NCBI GenBank assembly: GCA_026986575.1
Contig: JALSOH010000008.1
Location: forward strand, 1 to 38,892
Length of the DNA stretch: 38,892 bases
Direction of reading: 5' to 3'
DNA from: Thermoproteota archaeon
Lineage (GTDB): Archaea; Korarchaeota; Korarchaeia; Korarchaeales; Korarchaeaceae
Positions 16,601 to 23,729 of this stretch are shown here, piece after piece (position 1 is the stretch's first letter; each line of letters begins with the position of its first letter). The notes under the pieces were generated by a model. The model had not been told where the DNA came from. It did not search any database and saw only the letters and a program-made list of their open reading frames with translations. The translations under genes were made by a program, and so were the position numbers.

Positions 16601-17234
16601 GATACATGTACCAAGGGGAGAGATCAAACGCATCAAACCAGTTGCCGCCTCTATAGACTTGGAGGCATCGGGTGACGTGGTGATAACTGGAAGACCGGTC
16701 TGGAAGTACACGGATGGAGATAAGACCTACCTGAACGAGGGCGTTGTCACACTGAGGGCCTCAAAGATAAGCTTCAAAGGAGGCGAGGGGTTCTATGTAG
16801 ATATAAGCATAGAAGGGGCCGAGTCCAAGTGGAATGATGGTGGGAAAGCTCTGATTAGATTCAGAACTCCTCTAGAGATACGCGCGCAGGGGAATATCAC
16901 CCTTCACAGATTCCACTACATCAAGGGGTATGTGGGTAAGGCTGCCACTTTGAATGTCAGTGCGGCCAATTTAACCGTGATCGCTGCGGACAACTCTCTC
17001 GTCTTCAGCAAGGTTGAAATACCGGAGAAGAACCTTGTCAAGAGGGCTATGTGGAGGGCCTTTGACGAGACCCGTTATCTTGGCGAGTCGCTCTTGGCAG
17101 TAATCGTGCTGACATCTGTCTTCCTCTACATCGACAGGAGGTACCGGTGGGAGCCACCGATGGCGAGGACTCCGGCCAAGAGGAGGAGAAAGGGGAAGGA
17201 GAGGAAAGGGAAGGGAAAGGGAGGTAAGAGCTAA
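13623..17234 (+). CDS. Giant membrane protein: polytopic N-terminal half, large outer domain, C-terminal anchor
   Basis: A 1203-residue protein. Residues about 35-620 hold some 15 or more hydrophobic segments. An early outer loop carries SNDLLYHQSYARKLI, an Asp/Tyr/His motif reminiscent of GT-C enzymes and of the neighbouring 619-residue protein. Residues about 630-1160 are soluble, beta-rich and contain several N-glycosylation sequons; one part (YEISACGIMTGYVGAIY and ILQIFLENG) looks like a jelly-roll, LamG-like sugar-binding fold. One more membrane segment (LLAVIVLTSVFLYI) and a very basic Lys/Arg/Gly tail end the protein, a positive-inside anchor. The ATG at 13623 has a Shine-Dalgarno GGAGGG four bases upstream; an alternative ATG at 13713 would remove 30 basic residues. 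Inferred role: synthesis, transfer or recognition of surface glycans. Confidence 0.75.
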   Translation: MRQIVNHRSADPIRKLNHIKVWTGFSVRCRMKLKAQNIWFPLTVFVFSIPTAFLTNLGLVSGALVLLPVLAAFSMTLQHGMKYDTSLISRIMSLIPLPLLAISLYFPDPLIRSLTSIIFLMLMPYGFVSMLNEPLSARVALTFVIGIFLSILIILVGILTTTDLILPALALLASLSAITGVLAGGKKNSVEVPLNYLLEVLFLSIFFLVELSVAYPGILRMISNDLLYHQSYARKLILSPSKYNMWSYLGYHSILASTFKISSPDVLSLMISASILNFFAFLMVAASFTKLSYKEEALFLWSLLTGFGWLAVVKYGSDVKGLEAANNASYKSLVWSQPIFFWALPLTLAIGVLSLLIYVDSFTESKWKPLLVFVLTCTSFLLHVAEAILFVAYLFVMALLFGKRRESAFGATAAGALLTILYLIPGIYSGNAPSSSKYLLVASVAALIVSELRDRLLSGLGRIIELLSRRRREISAFLLSILTTGLIIWLVHMDEVDVNSLYYLGQVPWFFYPMMLGVSAFLAVVQLRSRFRLEYAVFVLVSLLLGRLITYYKLMGFTLAYWEYRFPLYASLGIAVLAAPLIGNLRRRTGRKWIAALLLGLIFFSGYATTTASVQIWYNVNEYGEDLILPSDFKFAIRSRFFETHHMPALVLTSYSSAMIPLMNPPSTVKQMVPWLSSGPEIPLYLLNSVTSKEKVAALFTISDLGFLEKSNASFSYLRRFMGPLLSYPSLTPINLKPPVSPESNLAIILPADIYLRRRALVAYELIRGQLSPHTIYLSDDPAAPDGVFIGAKSDEVTIDEDLPADPFDLRWIYIWGNFSRGLKVSGKRNVAISSYQLENGTYEISACGIMTGYVGAIYSFRNFANYRILQIFLENGIAVERLVEGGEVKSGKPIPVPIRVSDNCLNLTLTSNGTISAIVNGKIIKLSGGELGVVGLETSDFSGIIHGHVRGVHRIQKMNASIVLDVVEGELAEWVDRALRNISKTRTEFDLKIHVPRGEIKRIKPVAASIDLEASGDVVITGRPVWKYTDGDKTYLNEGVVTLRASKISFKGGEGFYVDISIEGAESKWNDGGKALIRFRTPLEIRAQGNITLHRFHYIKGYVGKAATLNVSAANLTVIAADNSLVFSKVEIPEKNLVKRAMWRAFDETRYLGESLLAVIVLTSVFLYIDRRYRWEPPMARTPAKRRRKGKERKGKGKGGKS

Positions 17235-17353
17235 GAGGAGTTAGCTAAGGTGGCTGGACGCTTAGCGGACCGGCCGGATCCCCCGAAAGGGTTATCTTTT
17301 CCTCACTCCCCTCATCACGGTGTGACCGACTTAGAGGCGAGAAGTGACCCATA

Positions 17354-19111
17354 TTGATAGAGCCGAGGAGGGAGATCAAGCGAAAGGAGGAGAGGGTAAA
17401 GCTCTTCAGGGTGGCCAAGAGATACGGGAAACTGGAGATATTGTCGATGATAGCCGGCGCCATCTCAGGACTGGCAGCGGTCTCCTTGGACTTCGCGATA
17501 GAGGTTTTCAGGGACTTCCTCGAGTACTTGGAGAGCGCCTACATGCTGGGTCCCCTGGATATAGGTCTAATCCTGGCTCCCACGCTGGGAGGCCTGGTCT
17601 CCGGCATAATAACTTGGAGGATAGCTCCCGAGGTGAGGGGGCACGGCATCCCCAACGTTCTCGAATCCTTCCTCCACAGGCAGGGTATCATAAGGCCCAG
17701 GGTGCCCATAGCCAGGATCCTCTCCTCCGGCGCCCTCATCGGACTGGGGGGGAGCGCAGGAAGGGAGGGACCGGTCGGACAGGTAGGGGCGGGCCTCGGC
17801 TCCTTCCTGGCTCAGGTCTTCAGGCTGCCCGTTCGACCCAGGCGAATCCTGCTGATCTCCGGTCTCTCGGCCGGCATAGCCGCGGCCTTCGACGCTCCCC
17901 TCGGCGGCGTCCTCTTCGGAGTGGAGGTCCTGACCGGTTCCGTTCACCCTGTGGAGTTGATCCCAGCCTTTCTGGCCTCGATCTCGGCCGTGTCCGTTTC
18001 GTGGACCTTGAGGGGGGCCAAGCCCATAATATCGATACCATCGCTCCCGCTCCCCAATCCCATCGAGCTCATCCTGCTCTTGGGCCTGGGTGCAACGGTC
18101 GCCTTGGTATCCAGATTGTGGGTTGACGCCCTTTACGGGGCCGAGGACAGGTTCCGGGAGCTCAAGCTTCCTGAATGGTTGAAACCATCGCTGGGCGGGC
18201 TCGGAACCGGCCTGATAGCCTACTGGTCCTTGGGCTGGGGGATAATGGGGCCCGGGTTCGACGGGCTCAACAGGATCCTCTCGGGGCAGGGATGGCTCGA
18301 GTTCCTCCTGCTCCTCGCGTTCCTCAAGCTGATGGCCACATCCCTGTCGATAGGGTCAGGAGGCTCGGGAGGGATATTCACCCCCACGCTCTTCATAGGA
18401 GCCGCGGTGGGCGCTGCCTACGGGCACGTCCTCCACTCCCTTAACCCCACCCTCTTCCCCCACCCCGAGCTGTTCGCCGTCGCTGGCATGGCCGCCCACT
18501 TCACCGCAGCTGCGAGGGCCCCACTCACGGCCGTCGTCCTAGTCACGGAGCTGGCTAGGAGCTACGCACTGATCCCTGCTCTGATAGCTTCGTGCGCCAC
18601 CTCTTACTTCCTCTCCCTCTTCCTGCTCAGGAGCACCATGTACACTAGGGAGCTGGAGGAGAAAGGTGAGAGGGTATTCCAGGTCGGGATGGAGACGCTG
18701 GACAGGGTGAGGGTGGATGACGTGATGGTCAAAAGCGTTGTCACGGTCACTCCGGACAGGAGCTTGGAGGAGGTTCACGATATGATGCTCCACACCCACC
18801 ACATGGGCTTCCCGGTAGTGGACTCTGAGGGGAACCTGAAGGGCATGGTGACCTTCGAGGACCTCATGAGGGTTCACAGGAGGCTCTGGCCGAAGGTCAA
18901 GGTTGAGGCGGTTATGAGAGGGAGGATACTGAGCGTTAGGCCTGACGACACGGTCCACACCGCCGTGGAGAAGATGCTGAGGTGCGGGGTGGGCAGGCTG
19001 CCGGTCATCAACGACGGCAAGCTGGTGGGACTCATAACCAAGACAGATGTACTGAAGGCCTACGGGAAGGCCGTGTCCATGAAGGACCTGGATGAGGCCG
19101 CATCGATCTGA
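17354..19111 (+). CDS. CLC-type chloride channel/transporter with two CBS domains
   Basis: A 585-residue membrane protein of the CLC family, which moves Cl- or other anions, often in exchange for protons. The anion-path motifs are GHGIP (residues 96-100), GREGP (136-140, with gating glutamate E138) and GGIFTPTLFIGAAVG. The first motif has His where the E. coli protein has the ion-coordinating Ser, so anion selectivity may differ. Two CBS domains follow the membrane part, VDDVMVKSVVTVTPDRSLEE and VEAVMRGRILSVRPDDTVHT, suggesting control by nucleotides. The first usable start is the TTG at 17354; the next in-frame ATG lies within the first membrane helix. The gene is distinctly GC-rich. Physiological anion unknown. 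Confidence 0.92.
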   Translation: MIEPRREIKRKEERVKLFRVAKRYGKLEILSMIAGAISGLAAVSLDFAIEVFRDFLEYLESAYMLGPLDIGLILAPTLGGLVSGIITWRIAPEVRGHGIPNVLESFLHRQGIIRPRVPIARILSSGALIGLGGSAGREGPVGQVGAGLGSFLAQVFRLPVRPRRILLISGLSAGIAAAFDAPLGGVLFGVEVLTGSVHPVELIPAFLASISAVSVSWTLRGAKPIISIPSLPLPNPIELILLLGLGATVALVSRLWVDALYGAEDRFRELKLPEWLKPSLGGLGTGLIAYWSLGWGIMGPGFDGLNRILSGQGWLEFLLLLAFLKLMATSLSIGSGGSGGIFTPTLFIGAAVGAAYGHVLHSLNPTLFPHPELFAVAGMAAHFTAAARAPLTAVVLVTELARSYALIPALIASCATSYFLSLFLLRSTMYTRELEEKGERVFQVGMETLDRVRVDDVMVKSVVTVTPDRSLEEVHDMMLHTHHMGFPVVDSEGNLKGMVTFEDLMRVHRRLWPKVKVEAVMRGRILSVRPDDTVHTAVEKMLRCGVGRLPVINDGKLVGLITKTDVLKAYGKAVSMKDLDEAASI

Positions 19112-19161
19112 TCCACCGCGAAACCTTAAATGGAGGTATAATCATATGTTCGGGGTTGCCC

Positions 19162-19320
19162 ATGGGAAGGTGCGCCCTCTGCGGCAGGGAGAACGTCAGC
19201 CTCCTCTGGGCGGTTCACAAGAAGAAGGGCGGTATTTGGGTCTGTGCCGAGTGCTGGAAGTACCTGTTCGAGGAGAACCTGCTCGTCTCTGGTTCCGGGG
19301 AGTCGGGATGCGGTTGCTGA
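19162..19320 (+). CDS. 52-residue zinc-ribbon protein
   Basis: A small gene beginning MGRCALCGRENVSLLWAV and containing CALC and CAEC, two CxxC knuckles 24 residues apart, followed by a short helix (WKYLFEENLL) and a Cys-containing tail GCGC. This is a compact treble-clef or zinc-ribbon domain of the sort found in small archaeal nucleic-acid-binding or ribosome-associated proteins; no specific family is recognised. A TATA-like CTTAAAT is centred about 34 bases before the ATG. An in-frame TTG at 19156, 28 bases from the box, is an alternative leaderless start. It lies 50 bases after the CLC gene on the same strand and faces the HEPN gene. Confidence 0.7.
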   Translation: MGRCALCGRENVSLLWAVHKKKGGIWVCAECWKYLFEENLLVSGSGESGCGC

Positions 19321-19393
19321 TAGCGGGATGGCAATTTCCTAGCGGGTCCAAACAGGTAAGTGAGCTCAGGTCCTTCTCCCCTCCTTGCATTCA

Positions 19394-19777
19394 TCAATCA
19401 TCCGCTCCGCCCACGCGATCGCCACCCACCAGTGAGAATATGACCTCCCTCAATTCCCCAGCCATTTCCACGTACGAAGAGGCGAGTTCCCTGTTGAACG
19501 AGAAGGCCCTATGATCCGCGAGCTTCCTGGCTGCGTAGAGGCCCATGTACCTGTTCCTCACCTCCTTGGCCCTCTTCTCACCTAGCTTCTTGGAGAGGAC
19601 CCTCTCTAGTGCATTAGCTATTTTATCGTCCTTACTAGTCTTGAGGCCCTTAAGCACGGATTCCGCGGCCAATCTAACGGAGAAATAGGATGCGCTGACT
19701 GCCTTGTTGTAGCACCCCACTTCCAAGTCCTTGAGGGCCTCATCCCAGAGCACGTCGGACTTTCCCCTTAGATCCAA
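19394..19777 (-). CDS. HEPN-domain protein with RX4H ribonuclease motif
   Basis: A 127-residue all-helical HEPN protein. The N-terminal half has DVLWDEALKDLEVGCYNKAV and SASYFSVRLAAESVLKGL, the usual helix pair. The catalytic motif R84-KLAD-H89 (Rx4H) is intact, the signature of HEPN RNase toxins. It overlaps the upstream partner gene by 38 bases, the usual arrangement for HEPN/MNT modules. In studied systems the nucleotidyltransferase partner AMPylates or otherwise blocks the HEPN active site. Here the partner's catalytic residues are missing, so control would have to be by binding alone. Whether it is toxic cannot be told from the sequence. Confidence 0.82.
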   Translation of the reverse strand: MDLRGKSDVLWDEALKDLEVGCYNKAVSASYFSVRLAAESVLKGLKTSKDDKIANALERVLSKKLGEKRAKEVRNRYMGLYAARKLADHRAFSFNRELASSYVEMAGELREVIFSLVGGDRVGGADD

Positions 19778-20093
19778 GTCTCTTTCCCCCTAGGAGCAGG
19801 AACGCCTCCACAGCACCCTCGTCCTCCTCAGGGACCACCAGGGGATTCACCCCTTCCGGCGCCACCGATGCCACCCTCTCCAGGTCCCCCTCCCTGATCT
19901 CATCAAGCACGACCAGCACGTTGGAGTCGTACAGGAGCTCCTCCTCCGAGGGCAGGGCTATCACCGAGACCAGCCTGCCCCCCATGATCGACTCCAGCTT
20001 GGACACGAAGAGCTGAACCCTCTCCCTCCAGTCCTTGGGAGATCTCAGGTTGATGGCTACCGAGTACATCCTCCCATGGAGACCTGAGGGCAT
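19740..20093 (-). CDS. Degenerate MNT-like nucleotidyltransferase, partner of the HEPN protein
   Basis: A 117-residue protein in the position of an MNT antitoxin. The central hairpin reads VSVIALPSEEELLYDSNVLV, to be compared with the family pattern GSxARG...SDxDL. The glycine-serine nucleotide-binding turn is lost and the metal-binding DxD has become D56-S-N58. It therefore probably keeps the fold but not the transferase activity. The start could be ATG 20093 or ATG 20069 (MYSVAINLRS); the TATA-like GTTATTAATG near 20098-20108 is too close to the first and favours the second. The 3' end overlaps the HEPN gene by 38 bases. Assignment rests on position and on the strand pattern, so it is less certain than for its partner. 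Confidence 0.6.
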   Translation of the reverse strand: MPSGLHGRMYSVAINLRSPKDWRERVQLFVSKLESIMGGRLVSVIALPSEEELLYDSNVLVVLDEIREGDLERVASVAPEGVNPLVVPEEDEGAVEAFLLLGGKRLGSKGKVRRALG

Positions 20094-20214
20094 CCATTAA
20101 TAACGTAACTCGAGGATCTGGGACGGGGTATCTCGGACAGCAGCCACTCCTATTGGCCGGAAATCGTACCTTAAAGTTAAAATCTAGTCCTCTCTAGAGG
20201 GTAGAGGTAGGGAA

Positions 20215-20613
20215 ATGCCGGAGTGCAAGGTCTCGATCTTGGTGGCCCTGCCTACGGTGATGCTCGTCTTCCTAATCGTCGGTGGGGTTCACCTCCTGAC
20301 CATGGACCAGCTACACAAGGACGTCAAGAAACTGGAGGTCATAGACAGGGAGATATTCTACTTGGATACCAAGATAGAGCAGCTGAGGCAGATGATAGCT
20401 CCCGTGGTGCTCAGGGGCTTCTGGATCAGGAACACCACAGAGGGCGTGGAGGTGCTTTACAGGGACAGGGTGGTCTGGAAGGGCGATCCTAGGACGATAA
20501 ACACCACTTACACGGTAAAGTACTTCGGGAAGGTCGTCCTAACCAACAGGGACGGGAGGGTGTTGGTCACCACCACGGACGGGGTGTTCAAGTACTACCC
20601 CAAGGGGGAGTGA
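20215..20613 (+). CDS. Hypothetical single-pass membrane protein with coiled coil
   Basis: A 132-residue protein, unrecognised. An N-terminal hydrophobic helix (ILVALPTVMLVFLIVGGVHL) is followed by a coiled-coil-like stretch (residues about 32-60, KDVKKLEVIDREIFYLDTKI onward) and a beta-rich C-terminal domain with repeated short strands and two Asn-Thr-Thr sites. The orientation is probably N-in with the domain outside. A TTAAAGTTAAAAT box at about 20172-20184 and GAGGTAGGG before the ATG support the start. The next gene encodes another membrane protein directly downstream, and the two are likely one transcription unit of unknown function. Confidence 0.6.
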   Translation: MPECKVSILVALPTVMLVFLIVGGVHLLTMDQLHKDVKKLEVIDREIFYLDTKIEQLRQMIAPVVLRGFWIRNTTEGVEVLYRDRVVWKGDPRTINTTYTVKYFGKVVLTNRDGRVLVTTTDGVFKYYPKGE

Positions 20614-20646
20614 GATGAGGGATCGGCCTACTTCGTCGACTACGTC

Positions 20647-21021
20647 ATGAAGAAGCTGAAACCTCTGATCGAAGCCTCCAACGATAAGAAGGCCGAAAGG
20701 CATGAACTTCAGGAGAAGATATCGAGGACGAGGCAGGACCCCTACGTCCTCGTGTTCTTGGCTATGCCGCTGGTCTCGATACTGGCGATGTACACGATCC
20801 TCTCCAAGGTCGGCCTAGGCAAGGACTACGCCGAGCTCTTCAAGAGCCCCTACATGACCCTCCCGACCGCCATGGTCTACCTGATCCTCATCTACCTGAC
20901 CTACCTCTACCACACCGGGACGCTCCTACCGGTCCACATCTTCTTGGTACTGTACGCCCTCCTGTCTATACCCTCGATAGCGGCCCTGCTCCTCTACTAC
21001 CACGAGGCCTGCGCCGAGTGA
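20647..21021 (+). CDS. Hypothetical three-helix membrane protein, start possibly lost by a frameshift
   Basis: A 124-residue protein with a charged coiled-coil-like N terminus (ASNDKKAERHELQEKISRTR) and three or four hydrophobic segments (VLVFLAMPLVSILAMYTIL, LPTAMVYLILIYLTYLY and a C-terminal one). No family is recognised. The ten codons before this ATG have good coding character (reading EGSAYFVDYV) but no start codon in frame. An ATG with a strong Shine-Dalgarno (GGGGGAGTGAG) lies at 20615, one base out of frame. Adding one G to the GGG at 20619-20621 would join them and give MRGSAYFVDYVMKK. A sequencing or assembly error, or a real frameshift, is therefore likely. The pair with the preceding gene would then overlap by the usual few bases. 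Confidence 0.6.
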   Translation: MKKLKPLIEASNDKKAERHELQEKISRTRQDPYVLVFLAMPLVSILAMYTILSKVGLGKDYAELFKSPYMTLPTAMVYLILIYLTYLYHTGTLLPVHIFLVLYALLSIPSIAALLLYYHEACAE

Positions 21022-21076
21022 GCTGTCCCTCCTCCGCAATCCCCACCCTTATTAGATTCAGAATTCCCGCTACGTT

Positions 21077-21802
21077 ATGGACAAGCCATTCCTCCACCAG
21101 CTGAGCTACGAGGAGGCTCGAGATTATTTTTCTAGGAGGGACCTCGTCATCCTTCCAGTGGGATCGGTCGAGCAGCACGGGCCGGCCAATCCCCTCGGCA
21201 CGGACATGCTGATAGCCCAGGACTTGGCTAGGGAGGTAGCATCCAGATCGGGGATCATCTCCCTGCCGGTCATACCCTTCGGGATATCCTTCCACCACAT
21301 GGGCTTCCCCGGGACGATCACGGTCAGCGAGGAGTCCCTTGCCAGTTACGTGCTCGATGTGTTGAGATCCCTCTCCAGGTGGGGGGTGAAGAAGGTGCTG
21401 GTGGTCAACGGCCACGGCGGGAACCTCCCCACCTTGCAGATAGTGGCGAGGAAGGCCATGGATGAACTGGGGATCAGGGTCTACATCTACCAGTGGTGGA
21501 CCTCTGGCTCCAAGATGCTTGCGGAGCTCTTCAGCGAGGACGAGAGGGGTCACGCATCGGGAGCGGAGACATCTCTGAACATGCACCTCCACCCGGAGCT
21601 GGTCAGGACCGAGAGGCTCGTCGATGAGGAGCCAAAGGGATCGTTTGAGGCCCGGGTCTATCGATTCGCCTACACGCATGAGATGTCCAGCTCTGGCGTC
21701 TTCGGCAGGCAGAGCTCGGCGACCCGAGAGAGGGGTGCCGCTCTCTTCGAGAAGCTAGTACAGGATCTCTTGGACATAGTGACGGAGTTAGAGGGGGCTT
21801 GA
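21077..21802 (+). CDS. Creatininase-family metal-dependent amidohydrolase
   Basis: A 241-residue enzyme of the creatininase/formamide-hydrolase superfamily. Metal and active-site motifs are in the expected order: VGSVEQHGPANPLGTDM with E32, H34 and D43, then HHMGFPGTI, VNGHGGN and GHASGAETS. Family members open cyclic amides or cleave N-substituted formamides, for example creatinine, FAPy pyrimidines in archaeal riboflavin/F420 synthesis (ArfB) or mycofactocin peptide (MftE). The first motifs resemble several of these branches, so the substrate is left open. A CTTATTAG box is centred about 25 bases before the ATG, so the message looks leaderless. It converges on the amino-acid/amide-type ABC transporter genes, which may supply a substrate. 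Confidence 0.9.
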   Translation: MDKPFLHQLSYEEARDYFSRRDLVILPVGSVEQHGPANPLGTDMLIAQDLAREVASRSGIISLPVIPFGISFHHMGFPGTITVSEESLASYVLDVLRSLSRWGVKKVLVVNGHGGNLPTLQIVARKAMDELGIRVYIYQWWTSGSKMLAELFSEDERGHASGAETSLNMHLHPELVRTERLVDEEPKGSFEARVYRFAYTHEMSSSGVFGRQSSATRERGAALFEKLVQDLLDIVTELEGA

Positions 21803-21857
21803 GTGAGATGGGTGAGGGGAGGTGGGATGGGATGGAATGAGAAGGGAAGTGAGGGAG

Positions 21858-22811
21858 TCACTCCTCTCCAAGTCCGAGGGATTGGAGCCATCCTTTACCT
21901 TTCTTCCCTCTCAGGAGGCCCACTATTCCCCGAGGGAGATACAGTATGGAGACTATCAGCGCTAAGCCGTAGATGAGGGTATAGCCGAAGGGAAGCCAGC
22001 CCCTGAGAACCTCTTCAGCGAGGTAGATAACCACAGCTCCCAGTATGGGTCCCTCTACAGTGTAGAGCCCTCCGAATATCGGCATTATCATCGCGGCGAC
22101 TGATATAGCTACGGAGAAGGCCTCATATGGGTAGACGTATGTGGTGTAGCCAGCATCGAACCCCCCTGCAGCACCGGCTAGTAGGGCGCTCAAGGCAAAG
22201 GCCATAACCTTGTACTTGGTGGGATTTACTCCCAGAACGGATGCCGCGTCCTCGTTCTCCCTTATCGCGGAGAATGCGTAGTTGATCCCGGTCCTCTCCA
22301 GCAGGATGACGAGGAGCACGCTAGTTACCACGAGGCCTAGGATGACGTAGTAGTCAGCTATCACATCGCCCCCGAAAATTGGGGGTACCCCGACTCCCAT
22401 GGCCCCGAAGGTGATGTCCCTAGCATATAGGAAAAGTACCCTCATGGCCTCAGCGAAGGCCAGGGTCGCTATGGAGAAGTAGGCCCCTCTCATCCTGAGG
22501 GTCAGGAAGCCGAGGGCCACAGCCAGAGGGAGGACTGATAGCCCACCTACTAGTGGACCCGCTTCCATCGGAATGCCTAGATAGACGTTAGAGAGGGCAG
22601 CCGCATAGGCCCCTATGCCGAAGAGCGCTGCATGGCCCACACTAAGGTTCCCCGTCCTAGCCAAGATGTCGAAGCTTATGGCCAGCACTACATACTTCAG
22701 GGCACCTATGGCCACCCTAGTGGTGTACTCTCCGCTTAGCAAGGGAAAGACGGCCGCTGCTAGTAGGACAGCGTACGCTAGAGCCCTGCTCTCCTTCCTC
22801 TCCATCTCCAT
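21858..22811 (-). CDS. livM: Branched-chain amino acid/amide ABC transporter permease LivM-type
   Basis: A 317-residue polytopic permease with about nine hydrophobic segments. The LivM signature region is clear: FDILARTGNLSVGHAALFGIGAYA near the N terminus, GAYFSIATLAFAEAMRVL in the middle and GGLYTVEGPILGA toward the end. With LivH it would form the transmembrane channel of a HAAT-family importer. Its ATG lies four bases past the livH stop, with GGGAGGTGATGG serving both as the end of livH and as the Shine-Dalgarno for livM. It is the last gene of the leftward livK-livH-livM arm. Confidence 0.93.
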   Translation of the reverse strand: MEMERKESRALAYAVLLAAAVFPLLSGEYTTRVAIGALKYVVLAISFDILARTGNLSVGHAALFGIGAYAAALSNVYLGIPMEAGPLVGGLSVLPLAVALGFLTLRMRGAYFSIATLAFAEAMRVLFLYARDITFGAMGVGVPPIFGGDVIADYYVILGLVVTSVLLVILLERTGINYAFSAIRENEDAASVLGVNPTKYKVMAFALSALLAGAAGGFDAGYTTYVYPYEAFSVAISVAAMIMPIFGGLYTVEGPILGAVVIYLAEEVLRGWLPFGYTLIYGLALIVSILYLPRGIVGLLRGKKGKGWLQSLGLGEE

Positions 22812-22815
22812 TCCA

Positions 22816-23685
22816 TCACCTCCCGAACAGCCCCTTAGGTCTCAGGGCAAGCACGGCCACTATCACAGCGAACGCTATTCCCGGAGCGAGGCTCCCACCT
22901 TGAGGCACGAAGGCCCCCACGAAGGCCTCAGCTAGGCCGAGAACCATGCTGGCTACTATCATGCCCAAGTAGCTCCCCATTCCCCCCAGTATCACGACTC
23001 CAAAGGCCTTCAGCGTCAGCTCACCTCCTATGAAGGGATTTATGTAGAGGTTTAGGGTCACCAGAGACCCCGCTACTCCCGCTAGCAGGCTTGCGATGCC
23101 GGAGGTGAGCAGGTAGATCCTATCAACATCTATGCCCATGAGCGAAGCCGCCATGGGGTCCTGACTCACGGACCTCATCGCCCCGCCGAGCTTGGTCCTG
23201 CCTAGGAAGACGAGGAACCCCAAGGTGAAGCCAGTAGCTATCACGAAGGCTATCAGTTTCCCCAGCCCTACGCTCACCGGACCGAGCTGCAGGACCCTCG
23301 AGGCGTAGGGGACCTCTATCTGCCTCATGTCGCTGGTCCAGAGTATGAGCGCTAGGCTCTGGAGAAATATGGAGAATCCGAAGGTCAGGGCGATCTGATT
23401 GTAGGCTGGAGCTCTCAATATCGGTTTCAGGGCAGCTCTGTAGAAGGCTAGCCCGACTAGGAACATCAGAGCGGCGTTGACGGGAATAAAGGTCACGGGA
23501 TCGATGCCAAAGAGCTCCGCCGCCCAGTAGGAGAAGTAGGCAGCAAGCATTATCAGATCCCCGTGGGCGAAGTTCGTCACATCCATGACCCCGAATATCA
23601 GGTTCAGCCCCAAGGTGACTAGCGCGTAGAACCCACCCAGTAAGATGCCGTTCACCACGACCTGCAGCACCAGCTCTGACTGCAT
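22816..23685 (-). CDS. livH: Branched-chain amino acid/amide ABC transporter permease LivH-type
   Basis: A 289-residue permease. The family hallmarks are GILLGGFYALVTLGLNLIFG at the N terminus, VTNFAHGDLIMLAAYFSYW, and the conserved RAVSQD-like turn, here MRSVSQDPMAASLMGID, plus GGMGSYLGMIVASMVLGLAE. These match LivH/UrtB permeases, which pair with LivM. The gene starts 44 bases after the binding-protein gene and abuts livM. The transported compound could be a branched-chain amino acid, an amide or urea; the permease alone does not decide. Confidence 0.93.
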   Translation of the reverse strand: MQSELVLQVVVNGILLGGFYALVTLGLNLIFGVMDVTNFAHGDLIMLAAYFSYWAAELFGIDPVTFIPVNAALMFLVGLAFYRAALKPILRAPAYNQIALTFGFSIFLQSLALILWTSDMRQIEVPYASRVLQLGPVSVGLGKLIAFVIATGFTLGFLVFLGRTKLGGAMRSVSQDPMAASLMGIDVDRIYLLTSGIASLLAGVAGSLVTLNLYINPFIGGELTLKAFGVVILGGMGSYLGMIVASMVLGLAEAFVGAFVPQGGSLAPGIAFAVIVAVLALRPKGLFGR

Positions 23686-23729
23686 CGCTCGATTCCCTCT
23701 CCCTTACCTGAAAAAGGTGAGGTGGAGGG

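Noticed and set aside
17344-18126. Long plus-strand open frame of 260 codons in another frame of the CLC gene
   Set aside because: Its translation is rich in Gly, Arg, Pro and Ser without motifs, while the overlapping CLC frame has full family signatures.
20611-20647. Stop-codon readthrough (selenocysteine-type TGA) joining the two small membrane-protein genes, which are in the same frame
   Set aside because: A Shine-Dalgarno plus ATG directly at the junction and a one-base fix explain the pattern more simply; no recoding hairpin is seen.
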